Positions 1 through 7,345 of a stretch of DNA of 10,925 nt are shown here, one piece after another (the stretch's first letter is position 1; the number at the start of each line of letters is the position of its first letter). The notes under the pieces were generated by a model. The model did no database searches. It saw nothing but the letters and a program-made list of their open reading frames with translations, and was not told the origin of the DNA. The stretch comes from Scybalousia_A sp964626385 (GTDB lineage Bacteria > Bacteroidota > Bacteroidia > Bacteroidales > P3): the NCBI GenBank assembly GCA_964626385.1, contig CAZVEO010000077.1, positions 1 to 10,925 of the forward strand, in the 5' to 3' direction. The translations under genes and the position numbers were made by a program.

Positions 1-37
1 ACGAGATTTTACAAAAATGAATCTTCGTTTTATTTCG

Positions 38-79
38 ACGAATCTTCGTTTCGATAAAATGAAACGAAGATTCGTTTTT
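38..79 (+). terminator. Hairpin with T-tract; probable terminator with a competing third arm
   Basis: Positions 38-52 and 61-75 are perfect 15-bp inverted repeats around an 8-base loop, followed on the plus strand by TTTTT (75-79). This is intrinsic-terminator architecture for a plus-strand gene off the left edge. A further copy of the left arm (GAATCTTCGTTT) lies at 19-30 and can also pair with 62-73. In minus-strand RNA that alternative pairing is followed by U5 (from 17-13), so the element could also terminate leftward transcription. Confidence 0.6.
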
Positions 80-144
80 ATTGATTATCAAGTAGTTATA
101 AGACTAAAAATCGTTAATTTTGTGGTAGGTATCTTTTTCTCTTA

Positions 145-176
145 CAAAGTTACGAACATTTTTTGACCTGACCAAA
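145..176 (-). promoter_or_regulatory. Bacteroidetes-type promoter reading left
   Basis: On the minus strand a TTTG (-33 box, 176-173) is followed after exactly 20 bases by TAACTTTG (-7 box, 152-145). Both boxes and the spacing match the Bacteroidetes primary sigma-factor consensus (TTTG, 19-21 bases, TAnnTTTG). Transcription would begin near 138-141 and run left through the hairpin at 14-79. The target gene is outside the window. The match is good, but activity is inferred. Confidence 0.5.
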
Positions 177-245
177 CGCGTGCACACTTTTTATTTGTAA
201 CTTATTGATTTCCAGTAAACGGATTTGTAGGATCTGCTCTATAAA

Positions 246-312
246 ACAGGCTGTGCCTGTGCCCTTGTAAAACACCCTATGGGTGCTCCCTGTGGGTGCA
301 GGCTGTGCCTGT
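246..312. repeat. GC-rich cluster of tri-loop palindromes, with a 14-bp direct repeat
   Basis: CAGGCTGTGCCTGT occurs twice (247-260 and 299-312), and each copy is itself a small palindrome (CAGGC-TGT-GCCTG). Between them lie CACCC-TAT-GGGTG (273-285) and CCC-TGT-GGG (288-296). All four have a 3-base loop. Reading leftward from hydG, two of them are followed by TTTT (272-269... as TTTTAC after the GGGTG arm, and TTTTAT after the 260-246 hairpin), so the cluster may terminate hydG. Its GC content contrasts sharply with the surrounding AT-rich DNA, which suggests a dispersed extragenic repeat family. Confidence 0.55.
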
Positions 313-1733
313 TAGAAATAGATATCTCTTTGTCCTTTGTTGATTTGAGAAATATTATCTTCTATTTTAGGTATTAGTTGTTTTTGGTCGTATGCTTGTA
401 GCATTTGTTTTATAAGTTTTTCTCCTTTTTGTTTGGTTTCTTGGCTTGCAAAATCGTTAAGGTATTCTTGGAAAGTAAATATTGCGTTGGGTAGACAATA
501 CTGTTTGATTAGACCGGGCTTTGCCAAATCCATAAAATCTTCTCCTGTTCTCCCTTTACGATAACAGCCTGTACAGAAAGAAGGAATATAACCCTCGTCT
601 ATAAAGGAATTTATTACATCTTCTAAATTTCTTTCATCGCTAAGGGAAAATTGCGACCCTGTGTGTTGTTCTTTTTTTTCAGAATAGGCTCCCGGATTGG
701 TTTTGCTTCCAGCACTGATTTGGCTAATACCATAGTTTATCAGTTCGTTTCGCATTTTGGCATTTTCTCTTGTTGAAAGTATCATACCTGTATAAGGTAA
801 GGCTATTCTTATAATGGCAACAAGTTTTTTAAAGTTCTCATCGCTTACTTTGTTTGGTATGTTTTCGCTATCGGGGGCACCTATTGCAGGTTCCAACCTC
901 GGTACGCTTATAGTATGAGGTCCTACTCCATAGCATTCCTCCAAATGTCTCGCATGCTCCAACATAGCAAGCACCTCAAATCTATAATCACCCAAACCAA
1001 ACAAAGCACCTATACCAACATCATTTACACCCCCTTCTTGCGCTCTGTCCATTACTGTTAATCTATATTCAAAGTTGGCTTTTGGAGTACCTGCAGGGTG
1101 AAATCTTTTGTAGAGTTCAGCATCGTAAGTCTCTTGAAAACAAACGTATGTTCCTATTTTCTGTTCGTGTAACTTATGAAAATCTTCTACCTCCATAGGC
1201 GCAAGTTCCACATTTATACGCCTTATATAATCTCTACCCTCATGTGTTCTTACATTATAAACTCTGCGTATAGCCTCGCACATATATTCGGTATTGTTTT
1301 TGCGATTTTCTCCGCAAATAAGCAATACTCTTTTATGACCTTGCTCCAATAAAGAAAAGGTCTCTTGCTCAATTTCTTTCATTGTTAAGATTTTTCTCTC
1401 AATCAAACGGTTATCTTTACGAAAAGAACAATAAGTACAATTGTTAAGACAAATGTTACCCGTATAAATTGGAGCAAACAAAACAAGACGTTTACCATAA
1501 ATAGCCTCTTTTACCCTATGAGCAACGTCCATAATTTTTTGAATATCAGCCTTATTTTTTATTCTCAACAAAAGAGCTACGTCTTGTAAGGAAAGCCCTT
1601 TTAATTTTAAAGCCTTGTTGAGTATTTCGTTTAATTCACTTTGTTTGGGAGGTTTTTCTTCCAAAAGAGTATATAATTTATCTCTATCTATGAAATTCTT
1701 ATTGCGATTTGCTTTACTCATAATGCAATACAT
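312..1733 (-). CDS. hydG: [FeFe]-hydrogenase maturase HydG (radical SAM tyrosine lyase)
   Basis: HydG cleaves tyrosine with radical SAM chemistry to p-cresol, CO and cyanide and builds the Fe(CO)2(CN) unit that HydE and HydF use to complete the [FeFe]-hydrogenase H-cluster; it acts in the cytoplasm. Seen in the 473-residue product: the radical SAM motif C95-x3-C99-x2-C102 (CLNNCTYC), and the C-terminal CX2CX22C motif (C387, C390, C413) that holds the auxiliary cluster and separates HydG from the related tyrosine lyase ThiH. H273 in GPHTISVPR probably corresponds to the ligand of the fifth iron. Length is normal for the family. The start is uncertain: ATG at 1733 gives MYCIMSK, while ATG at 1721 gives MSKANRN and a more usual leader after the -7 box at 1757-1750. 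HydE, HydF and the hydrogenase are not in the window. It diverges from kamD. Confidence 0.95.
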   Translation of the reverse strand: MYCIMSKANRNKNFIDRDKLYTLLEEKPPKQSELNEILNKALKLKGLSLQDVALLLRIKNKADIQKIMDVAHRVKEAIYGKRLVLFAPIYTGNICLNNCTYCSFRKDNRLIERKILTMKEIEQETFSLLEQGHKRVLLICGENRKNNTEYMCEAIRRVYNVRTHEGRDYIRRINVELAPMEVEDFHKLHEQKIGTYVCFQETYDAELYKRFHPAGTPKANFEYRLTVMDRAQEGGVNDVGIGALFGLGDYRFEVLAMLEHARHLEECYGVGPHTISVPRLEPAIGAPDSENIPNKVSDENFKKLVAIIRIALPYTGMILSTRENAKMRNELINYGISQISAGSKTNPGAYSEKKEQHTGSQFSLSDERNLEDVINSFIDEGYIPSFCTGCYRKGRTGEDFMDLAKPGLIKQYCLPNAIFTFQEYLNDFASQETKQKGEKLIKQMLQAYDQKQLIPKIEDNISQINKGQRDIYF

Positions 1734-1749
1734 ATATTAAAGTCTAATG

Positions 1750-1757
1750 CAAAATTA
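1750..1757 (-). promoter_or_regulatory. Candidate -7 box for hydG
   Basis: The minus strand reads TAATTTTG, matching TAnnTTTG, 16 bases before the ATG at 1733 and 28 before the ATG at 1721. No TTTG lies at the expected 19-21-base distance (the nearest is 30 bases upstream), so only half of the consensus is present. Transcription would start around 1741-1745, giving a very short leader for the 1733 start. Confidence 0.35.
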
Positions 1758-1808
1758 CAACTTTTTTATTTTCTCTTATTTTTCGTACAAATAAAAAACA
1801 ATTTGGGC

Positions 1809-1839
1809 TTTGTTATATAAAGAAAATCATCTAACTTTG
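1809..1839 (+). promoter_or_regulatory. Promoter of kamDE
   Basis: TTTG at 1809-1812, a 19-base spacer, then TAACTTTG at 1832-1839 match both boxes and the spacing of the Bacteroidetes primary sigma promoter. Transcription should start near 1845, giving a leader of about 35 bases before the kamD ATG at 1880. That leader is too short for a cobalamin riboswitch, although the enzyme depends on adenosylcobalamin. Confidence 0.6.
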
Positions 1840-1879
1840 CATATTGAAGTAATAAGGAATAAACACATATTTTTTTCAA

Positions 1880-3445
1880 ATGAATAAGAGTAAATTAGGA
1901 ATTGATTTTAGTAAGGTAGAGCGAGGAAAGCAGTTGGCTAAAAATATTTCTGATGAGGTAGAGAATTTTGCCAAAGATTATTCTACTGTAACTTGCGAGA
2001 GAACTATTTGCAGGCTGTTAGGAATAGATGGAGTGGATGAGAATGAGGTACCTTTGCCAAATGTTGTTGTTGATTTTGTCAAAGAAAAGGGCAGACTTAA
2101 CGATGGTATAATGTACATTATGGGCAATGCTGTGGCTCAGACAAAACTTTCTCCCAACGAAATAGCTCAACAAATTTCTTTAGGTAAATTAGACATTACC
2201 ACATTGCCAACAATAGAAGAAAAAGAGGCAAGAGAGAGTTTGCAACCTTATATAGACGCTTCTTTAAAACAAATAATAGATAGAAGGAGAAAGCGAGAGA
2301 ACTATATAGAAACCATAGGTGAGGGAGAAAAACCATACCTATATATTATAGTTGCAACGGGTAATATATACGAGGACGTTATTCAGGCTCAAGCAGGAGC
2401 AAGACAAGGAGCGGATATTATTGCTGTTATTCGTACAACAGGGCAAAGTCTTTTGGACTATGTACCTTATGGAGCAACTACTGAAGGATTTGGAGGAACG
2501 TTTGCAACACAAGAAAATTTCCGTATAATGCGTAAGGCTTTGGACGAAGTTGGCGAGGAAGTAGGTAGATATATAAGACTTTGTAACTATTGCTCGGGAC
2601 TTTGTATGCCAGAAATAGCAGTTATGGGAGCTTTAGAGGGATTGGATGTTATGCTTAACGATGCTTTGTATGGTATATTATTTAGAGATATAAATATGAA
2701 GCGTACTCTTATAGACCAATTCTTTTCTCGTATAATAAACGGTTATGCAGGTATAATTATAAATACCGGAGAGGACAATTATTTGACAACAGCGGATGCT
2801 TTTGATGAGGCACATACTGTTTTGGCTTCAGATTTTATCAATGAGCAACTTGCTTTTGCAGCGGGTATGCCAGAGGAACAAATGGGTTTGGGACACGCTT
2901 TTGAAATGGACCCTCAATTAAAGAATGGTTTCCTTTATGAACTTGCTCAAGCACAACTTATAAGAGAAATATTTCCAAAAGCACCTATAAAATATATGCC
3001 TCCTACTAAGTTTATGACAGGTAATATTTTTAAGGGACAGATACAAGATGCTTTGTTTAATCAAATAGGTATAATGACCCACCAAGGTTTGCAACTTTTG
3101 GGAATGATGACCGAGGCTATTCATACTCCTTTTATGTCCGATAGATATGTTTCCATAGAGAATGCAAGATATATATTCAATAATATGCATGATTTGGGAG
3201 ATGATATAGAATTTAAAGAAGGTGGTATTATGCAAACGAGAGCAAAGAAAGTACTTGACGATGCTGTAAATTTGTTGGAACGTATGCAGTCGGAAGGGTT
3301 GTTTTCTGCTCTTGAGAAAGGAATTTTTGCTGATATCAAAAGACCAAGAGATGGAGGAAAAGGATTGGCGGGAGTATTTGAAAAGAGCGATAAATACTAC
3401 AATCCGTTTATAGATTTAATGAAAGGAAAAGGAGGAAAAGCGTAA
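1880..3445 (+). CDS. kamD: Lysine 5,6-aminomutase alpha subunit
   Basis: The alpha subunit forms the TIM-barrel catalytic core of the adenosylcobalamin- and PLP-dependent enzyme that moves the terminal amino group of D-lysine (or L-beta-lysine) from C6 to C5 in anaerobic lysine fermentation to acetate, butyrate and ammonia. The 521-residue product is collinear with the characterised clostridial enzyme with an offset of about one residue: R185, S190, Y264, D299 and K371 fall where that enzyme, as I recall, has the PLP- and substrate-contacting R184, S189, Y263, D298 and K370. The barrel runs roughly from residue 150 to 420. Subunit sizes (521 plus 262) exclude ornithine 4,5-aminomutase, which has one very small and one large subunit. 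Its own promoter lies at 1809-1839, and the stop codon overlaps the kamE start by one base. Other lysine-pathway genes (kamA, kdd, kce) are absent from the window. Confidence 0.95.
   Translation: MNKSKLGIDFSKVERGKQLAKNISDEVENFAKDYSTVTCERTICRLLGIDGVDENEVPLPNVVVDFVKEKGRLNDGIMYIMGNAVAQTKLSPNEIAQQISLGKLDITTLPTIEEKEARESLQPYIDASLKQIIDRRRKRENYIETIGEGEKPYLYIIVATGNIYEDVIQAQAGARQGADIIAVIRTTGQSLLDYVPYGATTEGFGGTFATQENFRIMRKALDEVGEEVGRYIRLCNYCSGLCMPEIAVMGALEGLDVMLNDALYGILFRDINMKRTLIDQFFSRIINGYAGIIINTGEDNYLTTADAFDEAHTVLASDFINEQLAFAAGMPEEQMGLGHAFEMDPQLKNGFLYELAQAQLIREIFPKAPIKYMPPTKFMTGNIFKGQIQDALFNQIGIMTHQGLQLLGMMTEAIHTPFMSDRYVSIENARYIFNNMHDLGDDIEFKEGGIMQTRAKKVLDDAVNLLERMQSEGLFSALEKGIFADIKRPRDGGKGLAGVFEKSDKYYNPFIDLMKGKGGKA
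3427..3436 (+). promoter_or_regulatory. Strong Shine-Dalgarno site for kamE inside the kamD end
   Basis: AAAAGGAGGA ends 8 bases before the kamE ATG (3445) and lies in the last codons of kamD, where it forces the Lys/Gly-rich C-terminus KGKGGKA. Most genes in this window lack such a site, so its strength here is unusual. Together with the TAATG stop-start overlap it suggests reinitiation that couples the two subunits. Confidence 0.6.
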
Positions 3446-4233
3446 TGAGTGCAGGATTATATTCAATGGAGGCCAAAGATTTTGATACCAATCTTGACCT
3501 TACCAAAGTTAAGCCTTATGGCGATACAATGAATGATGGTAAAACCCAACTTAGTTTTACTTTGCCCGTACCAGCTGGAGAAGAAGGTGTGGAGGCAGCC
3601 AAGCAATTATTAAAGAAAATGGGATTTGAGAATCCTATGGTTGTTTTTTATAAAGAACTGACTAAGGGCTTTACATTTTTTAATTGTTATGGCTCTTGTA
3701 CTCATACTGTGGATTATACCGTTATTCATGTCCCTAAGGTGGAGAGCAATGTTATGGATATGCACGAAACCGATGAGTTTATAAAAGAACATATAGGTAG
3801 AAAAATTGTTGTTATAGGTGCTTCTACTGGCACAGATGCTCACACTGTGGGAATAGATGCAATAATGAATATGAAGGGTTACGCTGGGCACTATGGTTTG
3901 GAGCGTTATGATATGATAGAGGCTTTGAATATGGGGTCGCAAGTTCCTAATGAGGAATTTATAGCCAAAGCCATAGAAATGAAAGCAGATGCTCTTTTGG
4001 TTTCTCAAACTGTTACTCAAAAGGATGTACATATAAAAAATCTTACTGAGTTGGTGGAAATGTTGGAGGCTGAGGGCTTGAGAGATAAGGTTATATTGTG
4101 TTGTGGAGGAGCAAGAATTACGCATGAATTGGCAAAAGAGTTGGGTTATGATGCTGGCTTTGGAGCAAATACATACGCTGATGATGTTGCTTCTTTTGTT
4201 GCAGAGGAATTGGCAAGACGAATGGGAAAATAA
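3445..4233 (+). CDS. kamE: Lysine 5,6-aminomutase beta subunit (B12- and PLP-binding)
   Basis: The beta subunit carries the Rossmann-type cobalamin-binding domain and the lysine that anchors PLP, and pairs with KamD to form the alpha2-beta2 enzyme. In the 262-residue product the base-off/His-on cobalamin motif DxHxxG is at 131-136 (DAHTVG), with H133 as the lower cobalt ligand. K144 (in MNMKG) matches exactly the known beta-subunit lysine that forms the PLP internal aldimine. The remaining cobalamin-domain signatures are SQTVTQKD near 187-194 and CCGGARI near 219-225. The N-terminal 100 residues form the dimerisation part. The start is fixed by the one-base overlap with kamD (TAATG) and the strong ribosome-binding site at 3427-3436. 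A terminator follows 35 bases after the stop, so kamDE appears to be a two-gene unit. Confidence 0.96.
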   Translation: MSAGLYSMEAKDFDTNLDLTKVKPYGDTMNDGKTQLSFTLPVPAGEEGVEAAKQLLKKMGFENPMVVFYKELTKGFTFFNCYGSCTHTVDYTVIHVPKVESNVMDMHETDEFIKEHIGRKIVVIGASTGTDAHTVGIDAIMNMKGYAGHYGLERYDMIEALNMGSQVPNEEFIAKAIEMKADALLVSQTVTQKDVHIKNLTELVEMLEAEGLRDKVILCCGGARITHELAKELGYDAGFGANTYADDVASFVAEELARRMGK

Positions 4234-4267
4234 TTTTTCATGAATATTAAATTTTATTGATTAGTTG

Positions 4268-4302
4268 AGGCTTTCAAAAATACAATTTTGGAAGCCTTTT
4301 TT
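4268..4302 (+). terminator. Rho-independent terminator of kamDE
   Basis: AGGCTTTCAAAA (4268-4279) pairs with TTTTGGAAGCCT (4286-4297), a 12-bp stem with a single T-G wobble and a 6-base loop, followed directly by a T-run to 4302. It separates the kamDE unit from the exported-protein genes that start at 4346. No TAnnTTTG box is visible between this terminator and 4346, so the promoter of the next unit is unidentified. Confidence 0.85.
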
Positions 4303-4345
4303 CGTTCTTTATGTATTAGAAAACAATTTAATATTATAAAAAATT

Positions 4346-4978
4346 ATGAGAAAATTAACTTTGATTTTAACTTGTTGTTTGTTGTTTGTAGGTTTGCAAG
4401 CACAGAGCATTAAATTGCCTCAACCTCAAAAAGAAGGAGGTGAAAGTATTTTAAAAGCAATAGATTTGCGTCAATCAGACAGAAGTTTTAAGGACGGAGA
4501 TATTTCCTTGCAAGACCTTTCAACGCTTTTGTGGGCAGGTTGGGGAGAATCGCATGGCAAACGTACTGCCCCTACTGCTATGAATGCTCAAGATATCATT
4601 CTTTATGTATTTTTGGAAAGCGGAGTATATCGCTATGATGAAAAAGCAAACGAATTAATTCTTATCAAACAAGGAGATTATAGAAAACTTACAGACCGTG
4701 AAGGTGGTTTTGCTGGCAAGGTAACCAATGTTGCAATAGTTTCTGATTTTGCAAAGTATGATAGAATAAAAGACCACCATACAAAATTTGTTTTTGGTTC
4801 TATGTCTGCCGCATATGTAAGTGAAAATATGTATCTGGCTTGTGCAGGTATGAAAACAAGCAATATAGGAACAGTTACTCGTTACGCTGCTCATACAGAA
4901 AAACAAGTAAAAGAGGTTTTGCCATTATCTGAGAATGAACACATATTTTTATTTCAGACAATAGGATATAAGAAATAA
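4346..4978 (+). CDS. Exported nitroreductase-fold protein (SagB/ThcOx-like)
   Basis: The product (210 residues) has the FMN-dependent nitroreductase fold, closest in feel to the SagB/ThcOx-type dehydrogenase branch; its reaction and electron donor are unknown. A signal peptide is clear: MRKL, a hydrophobic stretch to about residue 17, then cleavage at LQA|Q (19/20), so it should act in the periplasm. Family signatures visible are RQSDRSF (42-48), the TLLWAGWG helix (60-67), KRTAPTAMNAQ (72-82), where FMN phosphate contacts are expected, and the GSMSAAYVSENMYLACAGM segment (151-169), which normally forms the dimer/FMN helix. Length is typical of the short form. Its stop codon overlaps the start of the TonB receptor gene by one base (TAATG), implying co-translation. 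Export of a flavoprotein without an obvious Tat signal is odd: either FMN is loaded in the periplasm or the site has another role. Confidence 0.8.
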   Translation: MRKLTLILTCCLLFVGLQAQSIKLPQPQKEGGESILKAIDLRQSDRSFKDGDISLQDLSTLLWAGWGESHGKRTAPTAMNAQDIILYVFLESGVYRYDEKANELILIKQGDYRKLTDREGGFAGKVTNVAIVSDFAKYDRIKDHHTKFVFGSMSAAYVSENMYLACAGMKTSNIGTVTRYAAHTEKQVKEVLPLSENEHIFLFQTIGYKK

Positions 4979-7338
4979 TGAAACAAATCTTAGCCCTATT
5001 TTTCTTTACTTTTGTTGTTATTATTTGTTATGCTCAAAAGTATAATATAAGTGGTTATGTTTATGACTTCATAAGTAAAGAAACTTTGATAGGAGCAACT
5101 ATTTACGACCCTGTTAGTAAAACGGGGTGTGTTACAAATGCTTATGGCTTCTATTCTTTTACCACAAAGAGTAAGAGAATAGAAGTTTCTTTTGTTGGTT
5201 ACGAAAAACAAATTGTTGAGTTAGACTCTTCCAAAGATACTGTATTAAATATTTATTTAAAATATTCTTCCACTTTGCAAGAATTTGTTGTAACTGATAA
5301 GCAAAAGGAAAAAAGATTTATCAATGAAGCCATACCGGGAAAAATAGAAATCGATCCTCAAGTTGTATCCAAAATGCCTACTCTTACGGGAGAGAGTGAT
5401 TTGTTGAAAGCCGTGCAAATGCTACCCGGTGTAAAATCGGGTACGGAAGGAACAACGGGCTTATATGTAAGAGGAGGTAATTCTGACCAAAACCTATATT
5501 TAATAGATGGTATAGAGGTTTATAACCCTAATCACTTGATGGGCTTTATTTCTGCTTTTAATACAGAGGCAATAAAAAATATAGATTTTTACAAAGGAGG
5601 TTTTCCTGCTCAATATGGGGGAAGAGTTGCTTCTGTTATGGATATAAGAAATAAGGACGGTAATAATGAAAAAATAAGAGGTGATATTTCTGTTGGACTT
5701 ATATCTGGAAGATTAAATATAGAGGGACCTATATGGAAAGATAAGACAACATTTAATTTTTCTTTTAGACGTACTTATTTGGATATTCTTTTAAAGCCAT
5801 TGCTTTGGTATGTAAATAAAAATAAAGACGAAGAGTATTCGTTTGCTTATCATTTTTATGATTTAAATGCAAAAATTAAACATAAATTTGATAACAAAAA
5901 CTCTCTTTCTCTTTCCTTTTATAAAGGACAAGATAAATATAATTTCTATAATGAATACAAGCAAGAGGACTATTATAACTCCGAAGCTGATATATTATGG
6001 GGTAATACTATAACAACTTTGGATTGGGCTCATCAATACAATTCCAAATTATTTGGCAATCTGTCTTTTTCTTTTAATAAATATCTTAGCAAAATAACCA
6101 ACAACTACGATATGGAGGAAAAAAATTATGAAACAATAGAAAAGACAATATATCATTCTGAATATGAATTTTATTCAGGGGTAAAGGACTATACTTTAAA
6201 AAAGAATTTTACCTATTATCTTAATGATTATAACACATTTAATTTTGGTGGCAATTATATTTTTCACCACTATACCCCTGAGATTACAAGAGCTATATCA
6301 AAAGAAAACAATTTATTGTATTCTGAACCATATAATTTGGAAAGTAATAAGAATGCTAATGAGTTTATTGTTTATTTGGAAGATGTTATAACATGGAAAG
6401 AAAAGTTTTCTGCTCGGATAGGCTTGCATACTGATTATTATAATGTAGAGGGGGTTTCCTATCTTACTTTTCAGCCTAGAGTGTCTTTGAGGTATTCCTT
6501 TTTTGAGAACTTTTCGTTGAAAATGGGTTATGCTAAAATGAACCAAAACATACATCTTTTGTCTAATGGAATATTCTCTTTGCCTACTGATTTGTGGCTG
6601 CCAGTAACAAAGAATGTTAAACCAATAACATCGGATATTTTTTCTTTTGGAACTTTTTACCAAACAAGAAATGGAATAAATGTGGGCTTAGAATTATATT
6701 ATAAACAATTGAATGATGTTATAGATTACAAAGATGGCGTATCTTCCTTTGGAAATAGTGAAAATTGGGAAGATAAAGTAGCACAGGGTAGGGGAAAGGC
6801 TTACGGAGTGGAATTTAATGTACAAAAAAACAATGGCAATCTTACAGGATGGATTTCTTATACTCTTTCTTGGTCAAAAAGACAATACCCTGAGGGAGAA
6901 ATAAATAATGGTAAATGGTTTTATGACCGTTTTGATGTAAGACATCAATTCAACGCTGTTGCTTCTATGGATTTAAGTAAAAAATGGGATATTACTCTTG
7001 CTTTCGTTATCAATTCAGGTCAAAGGGCAAATGTACCTGTGGCACAATATTATAATTTTGATAGAATCAATCCTAATTATATCTTTTTAGAACCAGAATT
7101 GGTTAATGTTTATGGAGATAGAAATAATTTTAGAATGCCTGTTTATTATCGTTTGGACTTGGGTATAAATTACAAAAAGAAAACTCAAAAAGGACAAATT
7201 ATTTGGTCGTTCAATGTTTATAATGCAACGAATCATAAGAATGCTTTTTTTGTTTTTACAACAGATAAGCCTAACAAACTTAGAGCATTTAGTATTATGC
7301 CTATTATACCAACAATTTCCTATACCTATAAATTCTAA
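4978..7338 (+). CDS. TonB-dependent outer-membrane receptor with CarboxypepD-like N-domain
   Basis: This 786-residue protein is an outer-membrane beta-barrel importer driven by the TonB/ExbBD system. In order: a signal peptide (1-20, ending CYAQ); a carboxypeptidase-regulatory-like beta-sandwich (about 22-95, with the typical SGYVYD...LIGATIYD and TNAYGFYSF); a short linker; a plug domain (about 120-225, with LPGVKSGTEGTTGLYVRGG, YLIDGIEVYNPNHL and FYKGGFPAQYGGRVASV); and a barrel ending in the aromatic residue F786. The plug signatures match receptors found beside DUF4249 lipoproteins rather than SusC; no SusD lies nearby. The substrate cannot be told from sequence. The start is set by the TAATG overlap with the nitroreductase gene and by the signal peptide. 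The DUF4249 gene follows 7 bases after the stop. There is no extracytoplasmic sigma/anti-sigma pair in the window. Confidence 0.93.
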   Translation: MKQILALFFFTFVVIICYAQKYNISGYVYDFISKETLIGATIYDPVSKTGCVTNAYGFYSFTTKSKRIEVSFVGYEKQIVELDSSKDTVLNIYLKYSSTLQEFVVTDKQKEKRFINEAIPGKIEIDPQVVSKMPTLTGESDLLKAVQMLPGVKSGTEGTTGLYVRGGNSDQNLYLIDGIEVYNPNHLMGFISAFNTEAIKNIDFYKGGFPAQYGGRVASVMDIRNKDGNNEKIRGDISVGLISGRLNIEGPIWKDKTTFNFSFRRTYLDILLKPLLWYVNKNKDEEYSFAYHFYDLNAKIKHKFDNKNSLSLSFYKGQDKYNFYNEYKQEDYYNSEADILWGNTITTLDWAHQYNSKLFGNLSFSFNKYLSKITNNYDMEEKNYETIEKTIYHSEYEFYSGVKDYTLKKNFTYYLNDYNTFNFGGNYIFHHYTPEITRAISKENNLLYSEPYNLESNKNANEFIVYLEDVITWKEKFSARIGLHTDYYNVEGVSYLTFQPRVSLRYSFFENFSLKMGYAKMNQNIHLLSNGIFSLPTDLWLPVTKNVKPITSDIFSFGTFYQTRNGINVGLELYYKQLNDVIDYKDGVSSFGNSENWEDKVAQGRGKAYGVEFNVQKNNGNLTGWISYTLSWSKRQYPEGEINNGKWFYDRFDVRHQFNAVASMDLSKKWDITLAFVINSGQRANVPVAQYYNFDRINPNYIFLEPELVNVYGDRNNFRMPVYYRLDLGINYKKKTQKGQIIWSFNVYNATNHKNAFFVFTTDKPNKLRAFSIMPIIPTISYTYKF

Positions 7339-7345
7339 ATCTATT

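Larger units (their letters stand above)
1..311. other. Gene-free left end with regulatory and repeat structure
   Basis: No convincing coding region lies here. From left to right it holds a hairpin with an extra competing arm (14-79), a minus-strand promoter match (145-176), and a GC-rich palindrome cluster (246-311) that abuts the hydG stop codon. No ATG occurs on the minus strand between about 138 and 1, so any gene driven by that promoter must start beyond the left edge or use another start codon. I see no tRNA or known riboswitch. The stretch 180-245 shows nothing recognisable. Confidence 0.7.

Noticed and set aside
115..122. TAATTTTG on the plus strand as a promoter
   Set aside because: No TTTG at the right distance upstream, and nothing is encoded on the plus strand between here and 1880.
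1..312. CRISPR array or insertion-sequence end in the repeat-rich left region
   Set aside because: Repeats are too few, too short and irregularly spaced for CRISPR. There is no transposase fragment and no target-site duplication could be found.
312..1733. ThiH or another radical SAM lyase instead of HydG
   Set aside because: The C-terminal CX2CX22C motif is present; ThiH lacks that auxiliary cluster site.
1840..1879. Cobalamin riboswitch before kamD
   Set aside because: The leader between the promoter and the ATG is about 35 bases, far too short for the B12 aptamer, and no B12-box-like sequence was seen.
3610..4125. 171-codon open frame on the minus strand opposite kamE
   Set aside because: It is fully antisense to a gene with confirmed B12 and PLP residues, and its translation is a low-complexity mix of Cys, His, Ile and Ser with no domain pattern. 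The other open frames opposite kamD, the receptor and the thioredoxin-fold gene are rejected on the same grounds.
1880..4233. Ornithine 4,5-aminomutase or a methylmalonyl-CoA-type mutase
   Set aside because: Subunit sizes and the combination of K144 and DAHTVG in the small beta subunit fit lysine 5,6-aminomutase. Ornithine aminomutase carries both cofactor sites in its large subunit.
7214..7345. Longer N-terminus for the DUF4249 gene starting at ATG 7214
   Set aside because: It would overlap the receptor's barrel end and place 44 residues before a perfect lipoprotein signal peptide. ATG 7346 follows the receptor stop by 7 bases.
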